Assembly (NCBI RefSeq): GCF_001542625.1
Contig: NZ_CP016279.1
Span: forward strand, 10,700,675-10,764,674
Reading direction: 5' to 3'
Length of the DNA stretch: 64,000 nt
Source: Streptomyces griseochromogenes
GTDB lineage: Bacteria > Actinomycetota > Actinomycetes > Streptomycetales > Streptomycetaceae
Part shown: positions 27,126 through 35,327 of the stretch, in pieces
Layout of the letters: the number at the start of each line of letters is the position of its first letter
Position numbering within the stretch: position 1 is the first letter of the stretch
Program-made: the position numbers and the translations under genes
The notes under the pieces: generated by a model
Database searches by the model: none
Told to the model about the DNA's origin: nothing
Seen by the model: the letters and a program-made list of their open reading frames with translations, nothing else

Positions 27126-28604
27126 TCAGGTCTGCGCCATGTCCACGAAGCGGGAGTAGTGGCCCTGGAAGGCGACCGTGATCGTCGCCGTCGGGCCATT
27201 ACGGTGCTTGCCCACGATGATGTCCGCCTCGCCCGCCCGCGGGGACTCCTTCTCGTAAGCGTCCTCGCGGTGCAGCAGGATGACCATGTCGGCGTCCTGC
27301 TCGATGGAGCCGGACTCACGCAGGTCGGAGACCATCGGCTTCTTGTCGGTGCGCTGCTCGGGACCACGGTTGAGCTGCGAGAGCGCGATCACCGGTACCT
27401 CCAGCTCCTTGGCCAGAAGCTTCAGGTTCCGGGACATGTCCGAGACCTCCTGCTGACGGCTCTCGGAACGCTTGGAGCCACCGGACTGCATCAGCTGCAG
27501 ATAGTCGATGATCACCAGCTTGATGTCGTTGCGCTGCTTCAGCCGACGGCACTTCGCCCGGATCTCCATCATCGACAGGTTCGGGGAGTCGTCGATGTAG
27601 AGCGGAGCGGACGAGACCTCAGGCATCCGGCGCGCCAGGCGGGTCCAGTCGTCGTCCGTCATGGTGCCCGAGCGCATGTGGTGCAGGGCCACGCGCGCCT
27701 CGGCCGACAGCAGACGCATCGCGATCTCGTTGCGCCCCATTTCGAGGGAGAAAATGACGCTGGCCAGGTTGTGCTTGATCGATGCCGCACGTGCGAAGTC
27801 AAGCGCGAGCGTCGACTTACCCATGGCGGGACGGGCCGCGATGACGATCATCTGCCCCGGGTGGAGACCGTTGGTCAACGAGTCGAGGTCCGTGAATCCG
27901 GTGGGCACACCGGTCATCTCGCCGCTGCGCGAACCGATCGCCTCGATCTCGTCGAGGGCGCCCTCCATGATGTCGCCGAGCGGCAGATAGTCCTCGCTGG
28001 TGCGCTGCTCGGTGACCGCGTAGATCTCGGCCTGGGCGCGGTTGACGATCTCGTCGACGTCGTCGTCGGCCGCGTATCCCATCTGCGTGATGCGGGTGCC
28101 GGCCTCGACCAGGCGGCGCAGCACCGCTCGCTCGTGGACGATCTCCGCGTAGTACTCGGCGTTCGCCGCCGTCGGCACCGTCTGGACGAGGGTGTGGAGG
28201 TACGACGCGCCGCCGACCTTGTTGATCTCGCCGCGCTTGGTCAGTTCGGCGGCGATGGTGATGGGGTCGGCAGGCTCGCCCTTCGCGTAGACGTCCAGGA
28301 TCGCCTGGTAGATCGTCTCGTGCGCGGGCTTGTAGAAGTCGTGGCCCTTGAGGATCTCGACCACGTCGGCGATGGCGTCCTTGGACAGCAGCATGCCGCC
28401 GAGGACGGACTGCTCGGCGTCCAGGTCCTGCGGCGGCACCCGCTCGAAGGAGGAGCCGCCGCCGTCCCAGCCGCCGCCTTCGCGGCCCCGGTCGTGCTGT
28501 TCGTCACGGCCCCGGCCGCCATCGCTGCGCCGACGGGAGGCCGGCAGACGATCGCTGGGCCCGCTGTCCGCCCACGGATCGTCCAAGGGCTCGGAAATGC
28601 TCAC
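27126..28604 (-). CDS. dnaB: replicative DNA helicase
   Basis: 492-residue hexameric 5'-3' helicase that unwinds the replication fork and recruits primase. After a charged N-terminal extension of about 45 residues come the DnaB N-domain (V-P-P-Q-D-L-D-A-E-Q-S-V-L-G-G-M-L) and the RecA-like motor: Walker A is A-R-P-A-M-G-K-S-T near residue 240, followed by D-Y-L-Q-L-M, the Q-Q-E-V arginine region and S-Q-L-N-R-G. No intein interrupts it. GTG 28604 is seven bases after GGGAGGAGG. Upstream is a 459-bp region with many DnaA boxes. Confidence 0.97.
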   Translation of the reverse strand: MSISEPLDDPWADSGPSDRLPASRRRSDGGRGRDEQHDRGREGGGWDGGGSSFERVPPQDLDAEQSVLGGMLLSKDAIADVVEILKGHDFYKPAHETIYQAILDVYAKGEPADPITIAAELTKRGEINKVGGASYLHTLVQTVPTAANAEYYAEIVHERAVLRRLVEAGTRITQMGYAADDDVDEIVNRAQAEIYAVTEQRTSEDYLPLGDIMEGALDEIEAIGSRSGEMTGVPTGFTDLDSLTNGLHPGQMIVIAARPAMGKSTLALDFARAASIKHNLASVIFSLEMGRNEIAMRLLSAEARVALHHMRSGTMTDDDWTRLARRMPEVSSAPLYIDDSPNLSMMEIRAKCRRLKQRNDIKLVIIDYLQLMQSGGSKRSESRQQEVSDMSRNLKLLAKELEVPVIALSQLNRGPEQRTDKKPMVSDLRESGSIEQDADMVILLHREDAYEKESPRAGEADIIVGKHRNGPTATITVAFQGHYSRFVDMAQT

Positions 28605-29063
28605 CGAGCCACCTCCTCCCGTCCGCACGGCGGACCTCGCCGTGCCCTCTTTTGTACGGCACGACACTGACAAATCGAGAAGCCCAACTCCGGTTCTGAC
28701 GCGTCGGTTTTGTGACGTTTCCGGGGCCAAGGGAAGGAGCGGGCGCCGGACAACGGTAGGCCCCTCGGCACCGTCAGCCAATCTGGTTATCCACAGGCCA
28801 TGTGGACGACGGCCCCTATGCTGTGGAGAACTCACCGAAACCTGTGCACGATGCGGTGGACAGCACTGTGAACAAGCCCTCGATCTTATTCAAGGAAGCG
28901 CCCTGACCTGCATCTTTGCCGTCCACCGGCTGTGCAGAAGAAAAACTTCCCCAGTCGGACCAAGATCGCTTCGAACGGTGCGCGAAAGTACACGGGCCGA
29001 GAGTGGAAGTAAGGGTCACTAGCCAATTGCGTCTCTTACCTGTGGACGATTAGATTGGTGCTC
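28605..29063. promoter_or_regulatory. 459-bp dnaB/MATE divergent region with a DnaA-box cluster
   Basis: No gene. DnaA-box-like 9-mers: TTATCCACA (28787-28795, exact E. coli-type box), and on the minus strand TCGTCCACA (28801-28809), TTCTCCACA (28822-28830), TCGTGCACA (28842-28850), TTGTTCACA (28867-28875), TTCTGCACA (28931-28939) and TCGTCCACA (29041-29049). The first five fall within 90 bp. DnaA-titrating box clusters outside oriC are known in Streptomyces; this one may also control dnaB. Confidence 0.75.
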
Positions 29064-30401
29064 ATGACACAGGCTCCCGCGATACCCCAGGCCACCCGAC
29101 GGCGGCACGACCGAGAGATCGTCGCGCTGGCCGTCCCGGCCTTCGGCGCACTCGTCGCCGAGCCTCTCTTCGTCATGGCGGACAGCGCGATCGTGGGGCA
29201 CCTCGGGACCGCCCAGCTCGCCGGTCTGGGTGTGGCCTCTGTCCTTCTCACCACCGCGGTGAGCGTCTTCGTCTTCCTCGCCTACGCCACCACGGCCGCC
29301 GTGGCCCGGCGAGTCGGCGCCGGCGATCTCCAGGCGGCCATCCGCCAGGGCATGGACGGCATCTGGCTGGCGCTCCTCCTCGGTGGAGCGGTCATCGCAC
29401 TCGTCCTCCCTCTGGCCCCGGGCATCGTGGACCTCTTCGGCGCATCCGCCACCGCGGCCTCCTACGCCACGACATATCTGCGCATCTCCGCGCTCGGCAT
29501 CCCGGCCATGCTGGTCGTCCTCGCCGCCACCGGTGTGCTGCGCGGCCTGCAGAACACCAAGACCCCGCTCTACGTCGCCGTCGGAGGCTTCGTCGCCAAC
29601 GCCGGACTCAACGCGGGACTCGTCTACGGCGCCGGGCTCGGCATCGCCGGCTCCGCCTGGGGCACCGTCATCGCCCAGTGCGCCATGGCGACCGTCTATC
29701 TGCTCGTGGTCATCCGCGGCGCCCGTCGGCACGGAGCCTCCCTGCGCCCAGACGTCGCCGGCATCCGAGCCTCGGCACAGGCCGGAGTCCCTCTGCTCAT
29801 CCGCACGCTGTCCCTGCGGGCGGTCCTGATGATCGCCACAGCCGTCGCGGCACGTCTGGGTGACGCCGACATCGCCGCCCACCAGATCATCCTGTCCCTG
29901 TGGAGCTTGCTGGCCTTCGCTCTCGACGCGATCGCCATCGCCGGGCAGGCCATCATCGGCCGCTCTCTCGGCGCCAACGACGCCCAGGGCGCCCGCGACG
30001 GCTGCCGCCGCATGGTCCAGTGGGGCATCGCCACCGGTGTCGTACTCGGCCTGCTCGTGGTGGCCGCCCGGCCACTGTTCCTTCCGCTGTTCACCAGTGA
30101 CTCCGTGGTCAAGGACACCGCGCTGCCCGCACTGCTGATGGTGGCCCTCTCCCAGCCCGTCTGCGGGATCGTGTTCGTCCTGGACGGTGTGCTGATGGGT
30201 GCCGGCGACGGACCGTACCTGGCCTGGGCCATGGTGATCACCCTGGCGGTGTTCGCCCCTGTGGCACTGCTCGTCCCCACGCTCGGCGGCGGCCTCACCA
30301 CGCTCTGGGCAGCCATGACGCTCATGATGACGGTCCGGATGGCGACCCTTTGGCTGCGCGCCCGATCGGGCCGCTGGATCGTGACGGGTGCGACGCGCTG
30401 A
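29064..30401 (+). CDS. MATE-family efflux transporter (DinF-like)
   Basis: 445-residue, 12-helix MATE transporter that exports organic cations or oxidised compounds by proton or sodium antiport. Two repeated six-helix halves are visible; P-L-F-V-M-A-D-S-A-I-V-G-H-L-G near residue 32 and the mirror-image A-I-A-I-A-G-Q-A-I-I-G-R near 293 are family hallmarks, and G-V-L-R-G-L-Q-N-T-K matches DinF-like members. ATG 29064 is chosen over a TTG three codons earlier. The promoter lies in the DnaA-box region, so control by DnaA is possible. Confidence 0.93.
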   Translation: MTQAPAIPQATRRRHDREIVALAVPAFGALVAEPLFVMADSAIVGHLGTAQLAGLGVASVLLTTAVSVFVFLAYATTAAVARRVGAGDLQAAIRQGMDGIWLALLLGGAVIALVLPLAPGIVDLFGASATAASYATTYLRISALGIPAMLVVLAATGVLRGLQNTKTPLYVAVGGFVANAGLNAGLVYGAGLGIAGSAWGTVIAQCAMATVYLLVVIRGARRHGASLRPDVAGIRASAQAGVPLLIRTLSLRAVLMIATAVAARLGDADIAAHQIILSLWSLLAFALDAIAIAGQAIIGRSLGANDAQGARDGCRRMVQWGIATGVVLGLLVVAARPLFLPLFTSDSVVKDTALPALLMVALSQPVCGIVFVLDGVLMGAGDGPYLAWAMVITLAVFAPVALLVPTLGGGLTTLWAAMTLMMTVRMATLWLRARSGRWIVTGATR

Positions 30402-30403
30402 CC

Positions 30404-30417
30404 GTTTCACGTGAAAC
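30404..30417. promoter_or_regulatory. parS: parS site (exact)
   Basis: GTTTCACGTGAAAC begins two bases after the MATE stop codon, ahead of the terminator at 30449-30483. Confidence 0.93.
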
Positions 30418-30448
30418 ACGAGCGGGCCATGACCGGCGCCGGCATGGG

Positions 30449-30483
30449 AAAGGGGCCGCACCCTTGAAGGGTGCGGCCCCTTT
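30449..30483. terminator. bidirectional terminator, MATE gene / rplI
   Basis: Perfect 17-bp arms AAAGGGGCCGCACCCTT / AAGGGTGCGGCCCCTTT around one G. A-tract and T-tract flank the GC core, so it can end transcription from both sides; the rplI operon ends here. Confidence 0.93.
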
Positions 30484-30518
30484 CACTGGCTCAAGCGAGC
30501 ACAGCGATCACGCGGCGG

Positions 30519-30965
30519 TCAGGCCGAGATGACCTCGATGTTGACCTTGGCGGCAACCTCGGGGTGCAGACGCACGGACGTCTCATGGGCGCCCAGGGTC
30601 TTGATCGGAGCGGACAGCTCGATGCGGCGCTTGTCGACCTCGGGGCCACCGGAAGCCTTGATCGCGGAAGCGATGTCGGCCGGGGTGACGGAACCGAAGA
30701 GACGACCGGCGTCGCCGGAGCGGACGGCCAGGCGGACCTTCACGCCCTCGAGCTGGGCCTTCACAGCGTTGGCCTGCTCGATGGTCTGGATCTCGTGGAT
30801 CTTACGGGCGCGGCGGATCTGCTCGACGTCCTTCTCGCCACCCTTGGTCCAGCGGATCGCGAACTTCCGCGGGATGAGGTAGTTGCGAGCGTAACCGTCC
30901 TTGACGTCGACGACGTCGCCCGCGGCACCGAGGCCGGAGACCTCGTGGGTGAGGATGATCTTCAT
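30519..30965 (-). CDS. rplI: 50S ribosomal protein L9
   Basis: 148-residue L9, which binds 23S rRNA near the L1 stalk base and helps keep reading frame. The N-terminal domain begins [13 protein letters not shown] with the signature G-x2-V-x2[13 protein letters not shown], then the long connecting helix and C-terminal domain. ATG 30965 follows GGAAGGGTG. It is the last gene of rpsF-ssb-rpsR-rplI, 18 bp after rpsR, and is followed by a strong terminator. Confidence 0.98.
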   Translation of the reverse strand: MKIILTHEVSGLGAAGDVVDVKDGYARNYLIPRKFAIRWTKGGEKDVEQIRRARKIHEIQTIEQANAVKAQLEGVKVRLAVRSGDAGRLFGSVTPADIASAIKASGGPEVDKRRIELSAPIKTLGAHETSVRLHPEVAAKVNIEVISA

Positions 30966-30983
30966 GTGTCGGTCACCCTTCCC

Positions 30984-31220
30984 TTATCGCGCGGTGGAGG
31001 TGTAGGGCAGCAGCGCCATCTCACGGCTGTTCTTGACGGCCGTGGCGACGTCACGCTGGTGCTGCGTGCAGTTGCCGGTCACGCGGCGGGCACGGATCTT
31101 GCCGCGGTCGGAAATGAACTTCCGCAGCATGTTCGTGTCCTTGTAGTCCACGTACGTGACCTTGTCCTTGCAGAAAGCGCAGACCTTCTTCTTAGGCTTG
31201 CGCACAGGCGGCTTCGCCAT
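30984..31220 (-). CDS. rpsR: 30S ribosomal protein S18
   Basis: 78-residue S18, partner of S6 in the platform of the small subunit. It carries C-A-F-C near residue 14, a zinc-ribbon-type Cys pair seen in the zinc-containing form of S18 (Streptomyces also has a Cys-free paralogue expressed under zinc limitation). [18 protein letters not shown] is the conserved RNA-binding part. ATG 31220 follows AGGAGAAACACC. Third gene of the operon. Confidence 0.97.
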   Translation of the reverse strand: MAKPPVRKPKKKVCAFCKDKVTYVDYKDTNMLRKFISDRGKIRARRVTGNCTQHQRDVATAVKNSREMALLPYTSTAR

Positions 31221-31277
31221 GGTGTTTCTCCTGTGTGATCAAGAAGTTTGGGTACGACCCGCCCTCGACCGTGAGGT

Positions 31278-31868
31278 CTAGAAGGGGGGCTCGTCCGAGT
31301 AGCCGCCACCGCCGCCGGAGCTTCCGCCCCAGCCGCCGCCACCCTGGTTGCCACCGGCGGGAGCGCCGGAGGCCCACGGGTCGTCGGCCGGAGCGCCGCC
31401 GCCCTGCTGGCCGCCCTGCTGGCCGCCACCGGGGCCGCCGCCCCAGCCGCCGCCACCCTGGCCGCCACCGCCGCCGTAACCACCCTGGCCACCGCGGGCG
31501 CCACCGGCGGTCTTGGTGACCTTGGCCGTGGCGTTGCGGAGGCTGGCGCCGACTTCCTCGACGTCCAGCTCGTAGACCGTGCGCTTGACGCCCTCACGGT
31601 CCTCGTAGGACCGCTGCTTCAGCCGGCCCTGCACGATGACGCGCATGCCTCGCTGGAGCGACTCGGCGACGTTCTCCGCCGCCTGACGCCAGACCGAGCA
31701 GGTCAGGAAGAGGCTCTCGCCGTCCTTCCACTCGTTGGTCTGGCGGTCGAAGGTGCGGGGAGTGGACGCGACGCGGAACTTCGCGACCGCCGCACCGGAC
31801 GGGGTGAAGCGCAGCTCGGGGTCATCGACAAGATTGCCGACGACCGTGATGACGGTCTCGCCTGCCAT
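31278..31868 (-). CDS. ssb: single-stranded DNA-binding protein
   Basis: 196-residue SSB that coats single-stranded DNA during replication and repair. The OB-fold occupies about residues 1-110 ([13 protein letters not shown], with [13 protein letters not shown]). A Gly-rich linker of about 75 residues follows, ending in the acidic partner-binding tip S-D-E-P-P-F. It lies between rpsF and rpsR, the standard actinobacterial order. Confidence 0.98.
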   Translation of the reverse strand: MAGETVITVVGNLVDDPELRFTPSGAAVAKFRVASTPRTFDRQTNEWKDGESLFLTCSVWRQAAENVAESLQRGMRVIVQGRLKQRSYEDREGVKRTVYELDVEEVGASLRNATAKVTKTAGGARGGQGGYGGGGGQGGGGWGGGPGGGQQGGQQGGGAPADDPWASGAPAGGNQGGGGWGGSSGGGGGYSDEPPF

Positions 31869-31942
31869 GGGGAACCTCTCGGCGGGTTTGCTGCTGGCTG
31901 CTTGCTGCTACTCGAATCCCGAGATCAGCTGAGCGGGAGAGC

Positions 31943-32233
31943 TCAGTGGGTCTCGGGGCGGAGGACCTTGGTCCGAAGGACCGACTCGTTCAGGTTCATC
32001 TGGCGGTCGAGCTCCTTCACGACCGCAGGCTCGGCCTGCAGGTCGATGACCGAGTAGATGCCCTCAGGCTTCTTCTTGATCTCGTACGCGAGACGACGAC
32101 GGCCCCAGGTGTCGACCTTCTCCACCTTGCCGTTGCCCTCACGGACGACGGAGAGGAAGTTCTCGATCAGGGGGGCGACAGCGCGCTCCTCCAGATCGGG
32201 GTCGAGGATGACCATCACCTCGTAGTGACGCAT
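31943..32233 (-). CDS. rpsF: 30S ribosomal protein S6
   Basis: 96-residue S6, binding S18 on the small-subunit platform. [12 protein letters not shown] and [14 protein letters not shown] match the family. ATG 32233 has a strong ribosome site (AAAGGAGGTGGG) and heads the operon with ssb, rpsR and rplI. The leader upstream can fold so as to hide that ribosome site, which would allow S6:S18 feedback. Confidence 0.98.
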   Translation of the reverse strand: MRHYEVMVILDPDLEERAVAPLIENFLSVVREGNGKVEKVDTWGRRRLAYEIKKKPEGIYSVIDLQAEPAVVKELDRQMNLNESVLRTKVLRPETH

Positions 32234-32243
32234 GTGGAACCCA

Positions 32244-32286
32244 CCTCCTTTGGACTCAGCGGCCACGGTCGTTCCGTGGCAGGAGG
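32244..32286 (-). promoter_or_regulatory. possible rpsF leader hairpin (S6:S18-type autoregulation)
   Basis: In the rpsF 5' leader, GCCACGG (32262-32268) and CCGTGGC (32274-32280) form a perfect 7-bp hairpin with loop of five. Immediately outside, the segment at 32281-32286 is complementary to the Shine-Dalgarno at 32244-32249, so the leader can fold to cover the ribosome site. S6:S18-binding rpsF leaders are known in many bacteria; the match to that motif is not verified here. Confidence 0.45.
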
Positions 32287-32497
32287 GTTGTGATGCGTAC
32301 GCAACGGTATCGGCCGCCACTGACAATCGGGGGTCCCATGGGGATCCCGGGCAGCGGACTGGGTAGACACCGGTGCAGACGTTACAGAGTACCCGCACCC
32401 CTGCTTCCGGTTGAAATCCGGCGGTGGGGGCCCTTCAATCTGTACACATCGGGTGTGTATGGCGCTACAGTGCGCCGCGATCCGCAGGAGGTGCCTC

Positions 32498-32815
32498 ATG
32501 GCACAGGCATTGCGACCCAACACCGCCGGATCCCTGTTCGCCACCGACGGAAAGATCCGTCCACTCCAGGACAGCCTGATGGCGGTGACGCTGGTCCTGG
32601 GCCTGGTCTCCTTCATCACGTCCTTCTTCCACGGCCTGCACCTGCTCACGTCCTGGGCCGGTCTGGTCGGCATCGTCGTCGGCGCGTACGGGCAGTGGAT
32701 CTCGGAGACCACGCGTGAGCGGACCGGTCTGATCCTGGGTCTCGGTGCCTCCGGAGTCGGCTTCCTGATCGGTATGGCAAACGGTGGGCTGTTCGGCGGG
32801 CTCGTCGGCGGCTGA
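32498..32815 (+). CDS. small membrane protein of unknown function
   Basis: 105 residues: a hydrophilic N-terminus (about 1-25) and three hydrophobic segments (about 27-48, 50-68, 80-102) ending Gly-rich (G-G-L-F-G-G-L-V-G-G). ATG 32498 follows CAGGAGGTGCCTC, a strong ribosome site. It lies between the divergent rpsF operon and femX, 183 bp before femX. The position and conservation in Streptomyces suggest a housekeeping envelope role, but no function can be given. Confidence 0.75.
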   Translation: MAQALRPNTAGSLFATDGKIRPLQDSLMAVTLVLGLVSFITSFFHGLHLLTSWAGLVGIVVGAYGQWISETTRERTGLILGLGASGVGFLIGMANGGLFGGLVGG

Positions 32816-32998
32816 CCGATCCTCCCGGCCGTCGCTCCGGCGCCCTCCCCGACTCCGTAAGAACGCCTCGGCGGCTCGTAGCCGGGGCGAAGGTGCCGTA
32901 CGCCCCAGTCGGGGCGCTCGCAAGGCGCAGTAGGCTTCGGCGCGAGAGCCGGAGCCCCTGTACCCATGGGGACACACCAGCCCGAGGAGCGCCCCGAC

Positions 32999-34120
32999 AT
33001 GAGCCTGACCCTGAGGACCATCAGCCGCGAGCAGCATCTGGCCTACATCCAGAGCCTGCCGGCGGCTAGCCACATGCAGGTCCCGGCCTGGGCCGATGTG
33101 AAGGCGGAGTGGCGCTCGGAGAGCCTCGGCTGGTTCGACGAGCGCACCGGCGAGATGGTCGGTGCGGGCCTGGTCCTCTACCGTCAGCTGCCCAAGATCA
33201 AGCGCTACCTCGCCTACCTCCCCGAGGGCCCGGTCATCAACTGGTTCGCGCCGAACCTGGACGACTGGATCCAGCCGATGCTGGCGCATCTCAAGCAGCA
33301 GGGTGCCTTCTCCGTGAAGATGGGCCCGCCGGTGATCATCCGCCGCTGGAGCGCGGAGACCATCAAGAAGGGCATCCAGAGCCCGGACGTGAAGCGCCTG
33401 CGCGACATGGAGGCCGACTTCATCGAGCCGCGTGCCTTCGAGGTCGCCGACAAGCTGCGCCGCATGGGCTGGCAGCAGGGCGAGGACGGCGGCGCCGGCT
33501 TCGGCGACGTGCAGCCCCGCTACGTCTTCCAGGTGCCGCTGGCCAACCGCTCCCTGGAAGAGGTCCACAAGAACTTCAACCAGCTGTGGCGCCGCAACAT
33601 CAAGAAGGCCGAGAAGGCCGGTGTCGAGGTCGTCCAGGGCGGCTACCAGGACCTGGCCGAGTGGCAGCGGCTGTACGAAATCACGGCCGTGCGCGATCAC
33701 TTCAGGCCCCGCCCGCTGTCGTACTTCCAGCGCATGTGGACGGCCCTCAACACCGAGGACCCCAACCGCATGCGGCTCTACTTCGCCCGCCACAACGGCG
33801 TGAACCTGTCCGCCGCGACCATGCTGATCGTCGGTGGCCATGTCTGGTACTCCTACGGCGCCTCCGACAACATCGGCCGTGAGGTCCGGCCCTCGAACGC
33901 GATGCAGTGGCGGATGCTGCGCGACGCCTACGCGCTCGGCGGCACGGTCTACGACCTGCGCGGCATCTCCGACTCGCTCGACGAAACGGATCACCTCTTC
34001 GGCCTGATCCAGTTCAAGGTCGGCACGGGCGGGCAGGCCGCCGAGTACCTGGGCGAGTGGGACTTCCCGCTGAACAAGCTGCTCCACAAGGCGCTCGACA
34101 TCTACATGTCGCGCCGCTGA
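32999..34120 (+). CDS. femX: FemX-type peptidoglycan interpeptide-bridge aminoacyltransferase
   Basis: 373-residue FemABX-family protein (twin GNAT-like fold) that transfers an amino acid from aminoacyl-tRNA to the peptidoglycan precursor. In Streptomyces, FemX adds the single Gly to the epsilon-amino group of LL-diaminopimelate on lipid II. Conserved parts include W-R-R-N-I-K-K-A-E-K-A-G (about residue 195, start of the second half) and G-L-I-Q-F-K-V-G-T-G-G-x-A-x-E-Y-L-G near 335. ATG 32999 is the start; an upstream in-frame ATG at 32966 is not conserved. The next gene follows by 84 bp in the same direction. Confidence 0.92.
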   Translation: MSLTLRTISREQHLAYIQSLPAASHMQVPAWADVKAEWRSESLGWFDERTGEMVGAGLVLYRQLPKIKRYLAYLPEGPVINWFAPNLDDWIQPMLAHLKQQGAFSVKMGPPVIIRRWSAETIKKGIQSPDVKRLRDMEADFIEPRAFEVADKLRRMGWQQGEDGGAGFGDVQPRYVFQVPLANRSLEEVHKNFNQLWRRNIKKAEKAGVEVVQGGYQDLAEWQRLYEITAVRDHFRPRPLSYFQRMWTALNTEDPNRMRLYFARHNGVNLSAATMLIVGGHVWYSYGASDNIGREVRPSNAMQWRMLRDAYALGGTVYDLRGISDSLDETDHLFGLIQFKVGTGGQAAEYLGEWDFPLNKLLHKALDIYMSRR

Positions 34121-34204
34121 GCCGCGGGCATTTGATTCCATAGCCTTCGCAGCTCTCACACTTCTGACACACCGCAGCCCACGAGAAAGGTTCCGGGTCC
34201 GGCC

Positions 34205-35236
34205 ATGGCGCTCACGCTCTACGTCGACACCGCGCGCTGGCGGGCGCACCACAAGCACGTGCACGAGCAGTTCCCGGGTCTCGTCCCGGTCTGCAAGGGC
34301 AACGGGTACGGCTTCGGGCACGAACGGCTGGCGGAGGAGGCCACCCGCCTGGGCGCGGACGTCCTCGCCGTCGGCACCACGTACGAGGCCGCGCGCATCA
34401 AGGACTTCTTCAGCGGTGACCTGCTGGTGCTGACGCCGTACCGGCGCGGTGAGGAACCCGTCCCGCTGCCGGACCGCGTGATCCGCTCCGTGTCGTCCAT
34501 CGACGGTGTGTACGGCCTCGTGGGCGCCCGTGTCGTCATCGAGGTGATGTCCTCGATGAAGCGGCACGGCATCAGCGAGCAGGACCTGCCGCAGTTGCAC
34601 GCCGCCACAGAGAACGTCCGGCTGGAGGGCTTCGCCATCCACCTGCCGCTGGACCGCACCGACGGCTCGGACGCCGTCGAGGAGGTCATCGGCTGGATGG
34701 ACCGGCTGCGCGCGGCCCGGCTGCCGCTGCACACCATGTTCGTCAGCCATCTCAAGGCCGAGGAACTCGTCCGGCTCCAGCAGCAGTTCCCGCAGACCCG
34801 GTTCCGCGCCCGCATCGGCACGCGGCTGTGGCTGGGGGACCACGAGGCCACCGAGTACCGCGGCGCCGTCCTGGACGTCACGCGTGTGGCCAAGGGCGAC
34901 CGCTTCGGCTACCGGCAGCAGAAGGCGGCCTCGGACGGCTTCCTGGTGGTCGTGGCGGGCGGTACGTCGCACGGGGTGGGCCTGGAGGCCCCGAAGGCCC
35001 TGCACGGCGTCATGCCGCGCGCCAAGGGCGTCGCACGGGCCGGCCTCGCCACGGTCAACCGGAACCTTTCTCCGTTCGTCTGGGGCGGCAAGCAGCGGTG
35101 GTTCGCCGAGCCGCCGCACATGCAGGTGTCGATCCTGTTCGTCCCGTCGGACGCCCCGGAGCCCCAGGTCGGCGACGAGCTGGTGGCCCACCTGCGCCAC
35201 ACCACCACCCAGTTCGACCGGATCGTGGACCGCTAG
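34205..35236 (+). CDS. alanine racemase-like PLP protein
   Basis: 343-residue protein with the fold-type III PLP barrel of alanine racemases: V-C-K-G-N-G-Y-G-F-G at about residue 32 carries the PLP lysine (family V-V-K-A-D-A-Y-G-H-G). The C-terminal part is related but diverged. It pairs with femX in one transcription unit, so a role in supplying or checking an amino acid for the cell wall is likely. It is probably not the main Alr, which in Streptomyces lies elsewhere. ATG 34205; a strong terminator follows. Confidence 0.82.
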   Translation: MALTLYVDTARWRAHHKHVHEQFPGLVPVCKGNGYGFGHERLAEEATRLGADVLAVGTTYEAARIKDFFSGDLLVLTPYRRGEEPVPLPDRVIRSVSSIDGVYGLVGARVVIEVMSSMKRHGISEQDLPQLHAATENVRLEGFAIHLPLDRTDGSDAVEEVIGWMDRLRAARLPLHTMFVSHLKAEELVRLQQQFPQTRFRARIGTRLWLGDHEATEYRGAVLDVTRVAKGDRFGYRQQKAASDGFLVVVAGGTSHGVGLEAPKALHGVMPRAKGVARAGLATVNRNLSPFVWGGKQRWFAEPPHMQVSILFVPSDAPEPQVGDELVAHLRHTTTQFDRIVDR

Positions 35237-35255
35237 TCCGGGCCGCCGAAGCGCG

Positions 35256-35288
35256 AAGGCCGTACACGAATGGCTCGTGTACGGCCTT
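35256..35288 (+). terminator. terminator after the femX operon
   Basis: Stem AAGGCCGTACACGA / TCGTGTACGGCCTT (14 bp) with loop ATGGC. It lies 19 bp past the racemase-like stop and also faces the convergent membrane transferase gene. Confidence 0.9.
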
Positions 35289-35327
35289 CTTGCTGCCCCT
35301 CCGAACAGCCACCGAAGGGGTGTTCGC

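Noticed and set aside
27159..28670. 503-codon plus-strand frame over dnaB
   Set aside because: Antisense shadow of dnaB with biased composition.
31278..31460. Gly-rich repeats as a separate repeat element
   Set aside because: They encode the normal disordered linker of SSB.
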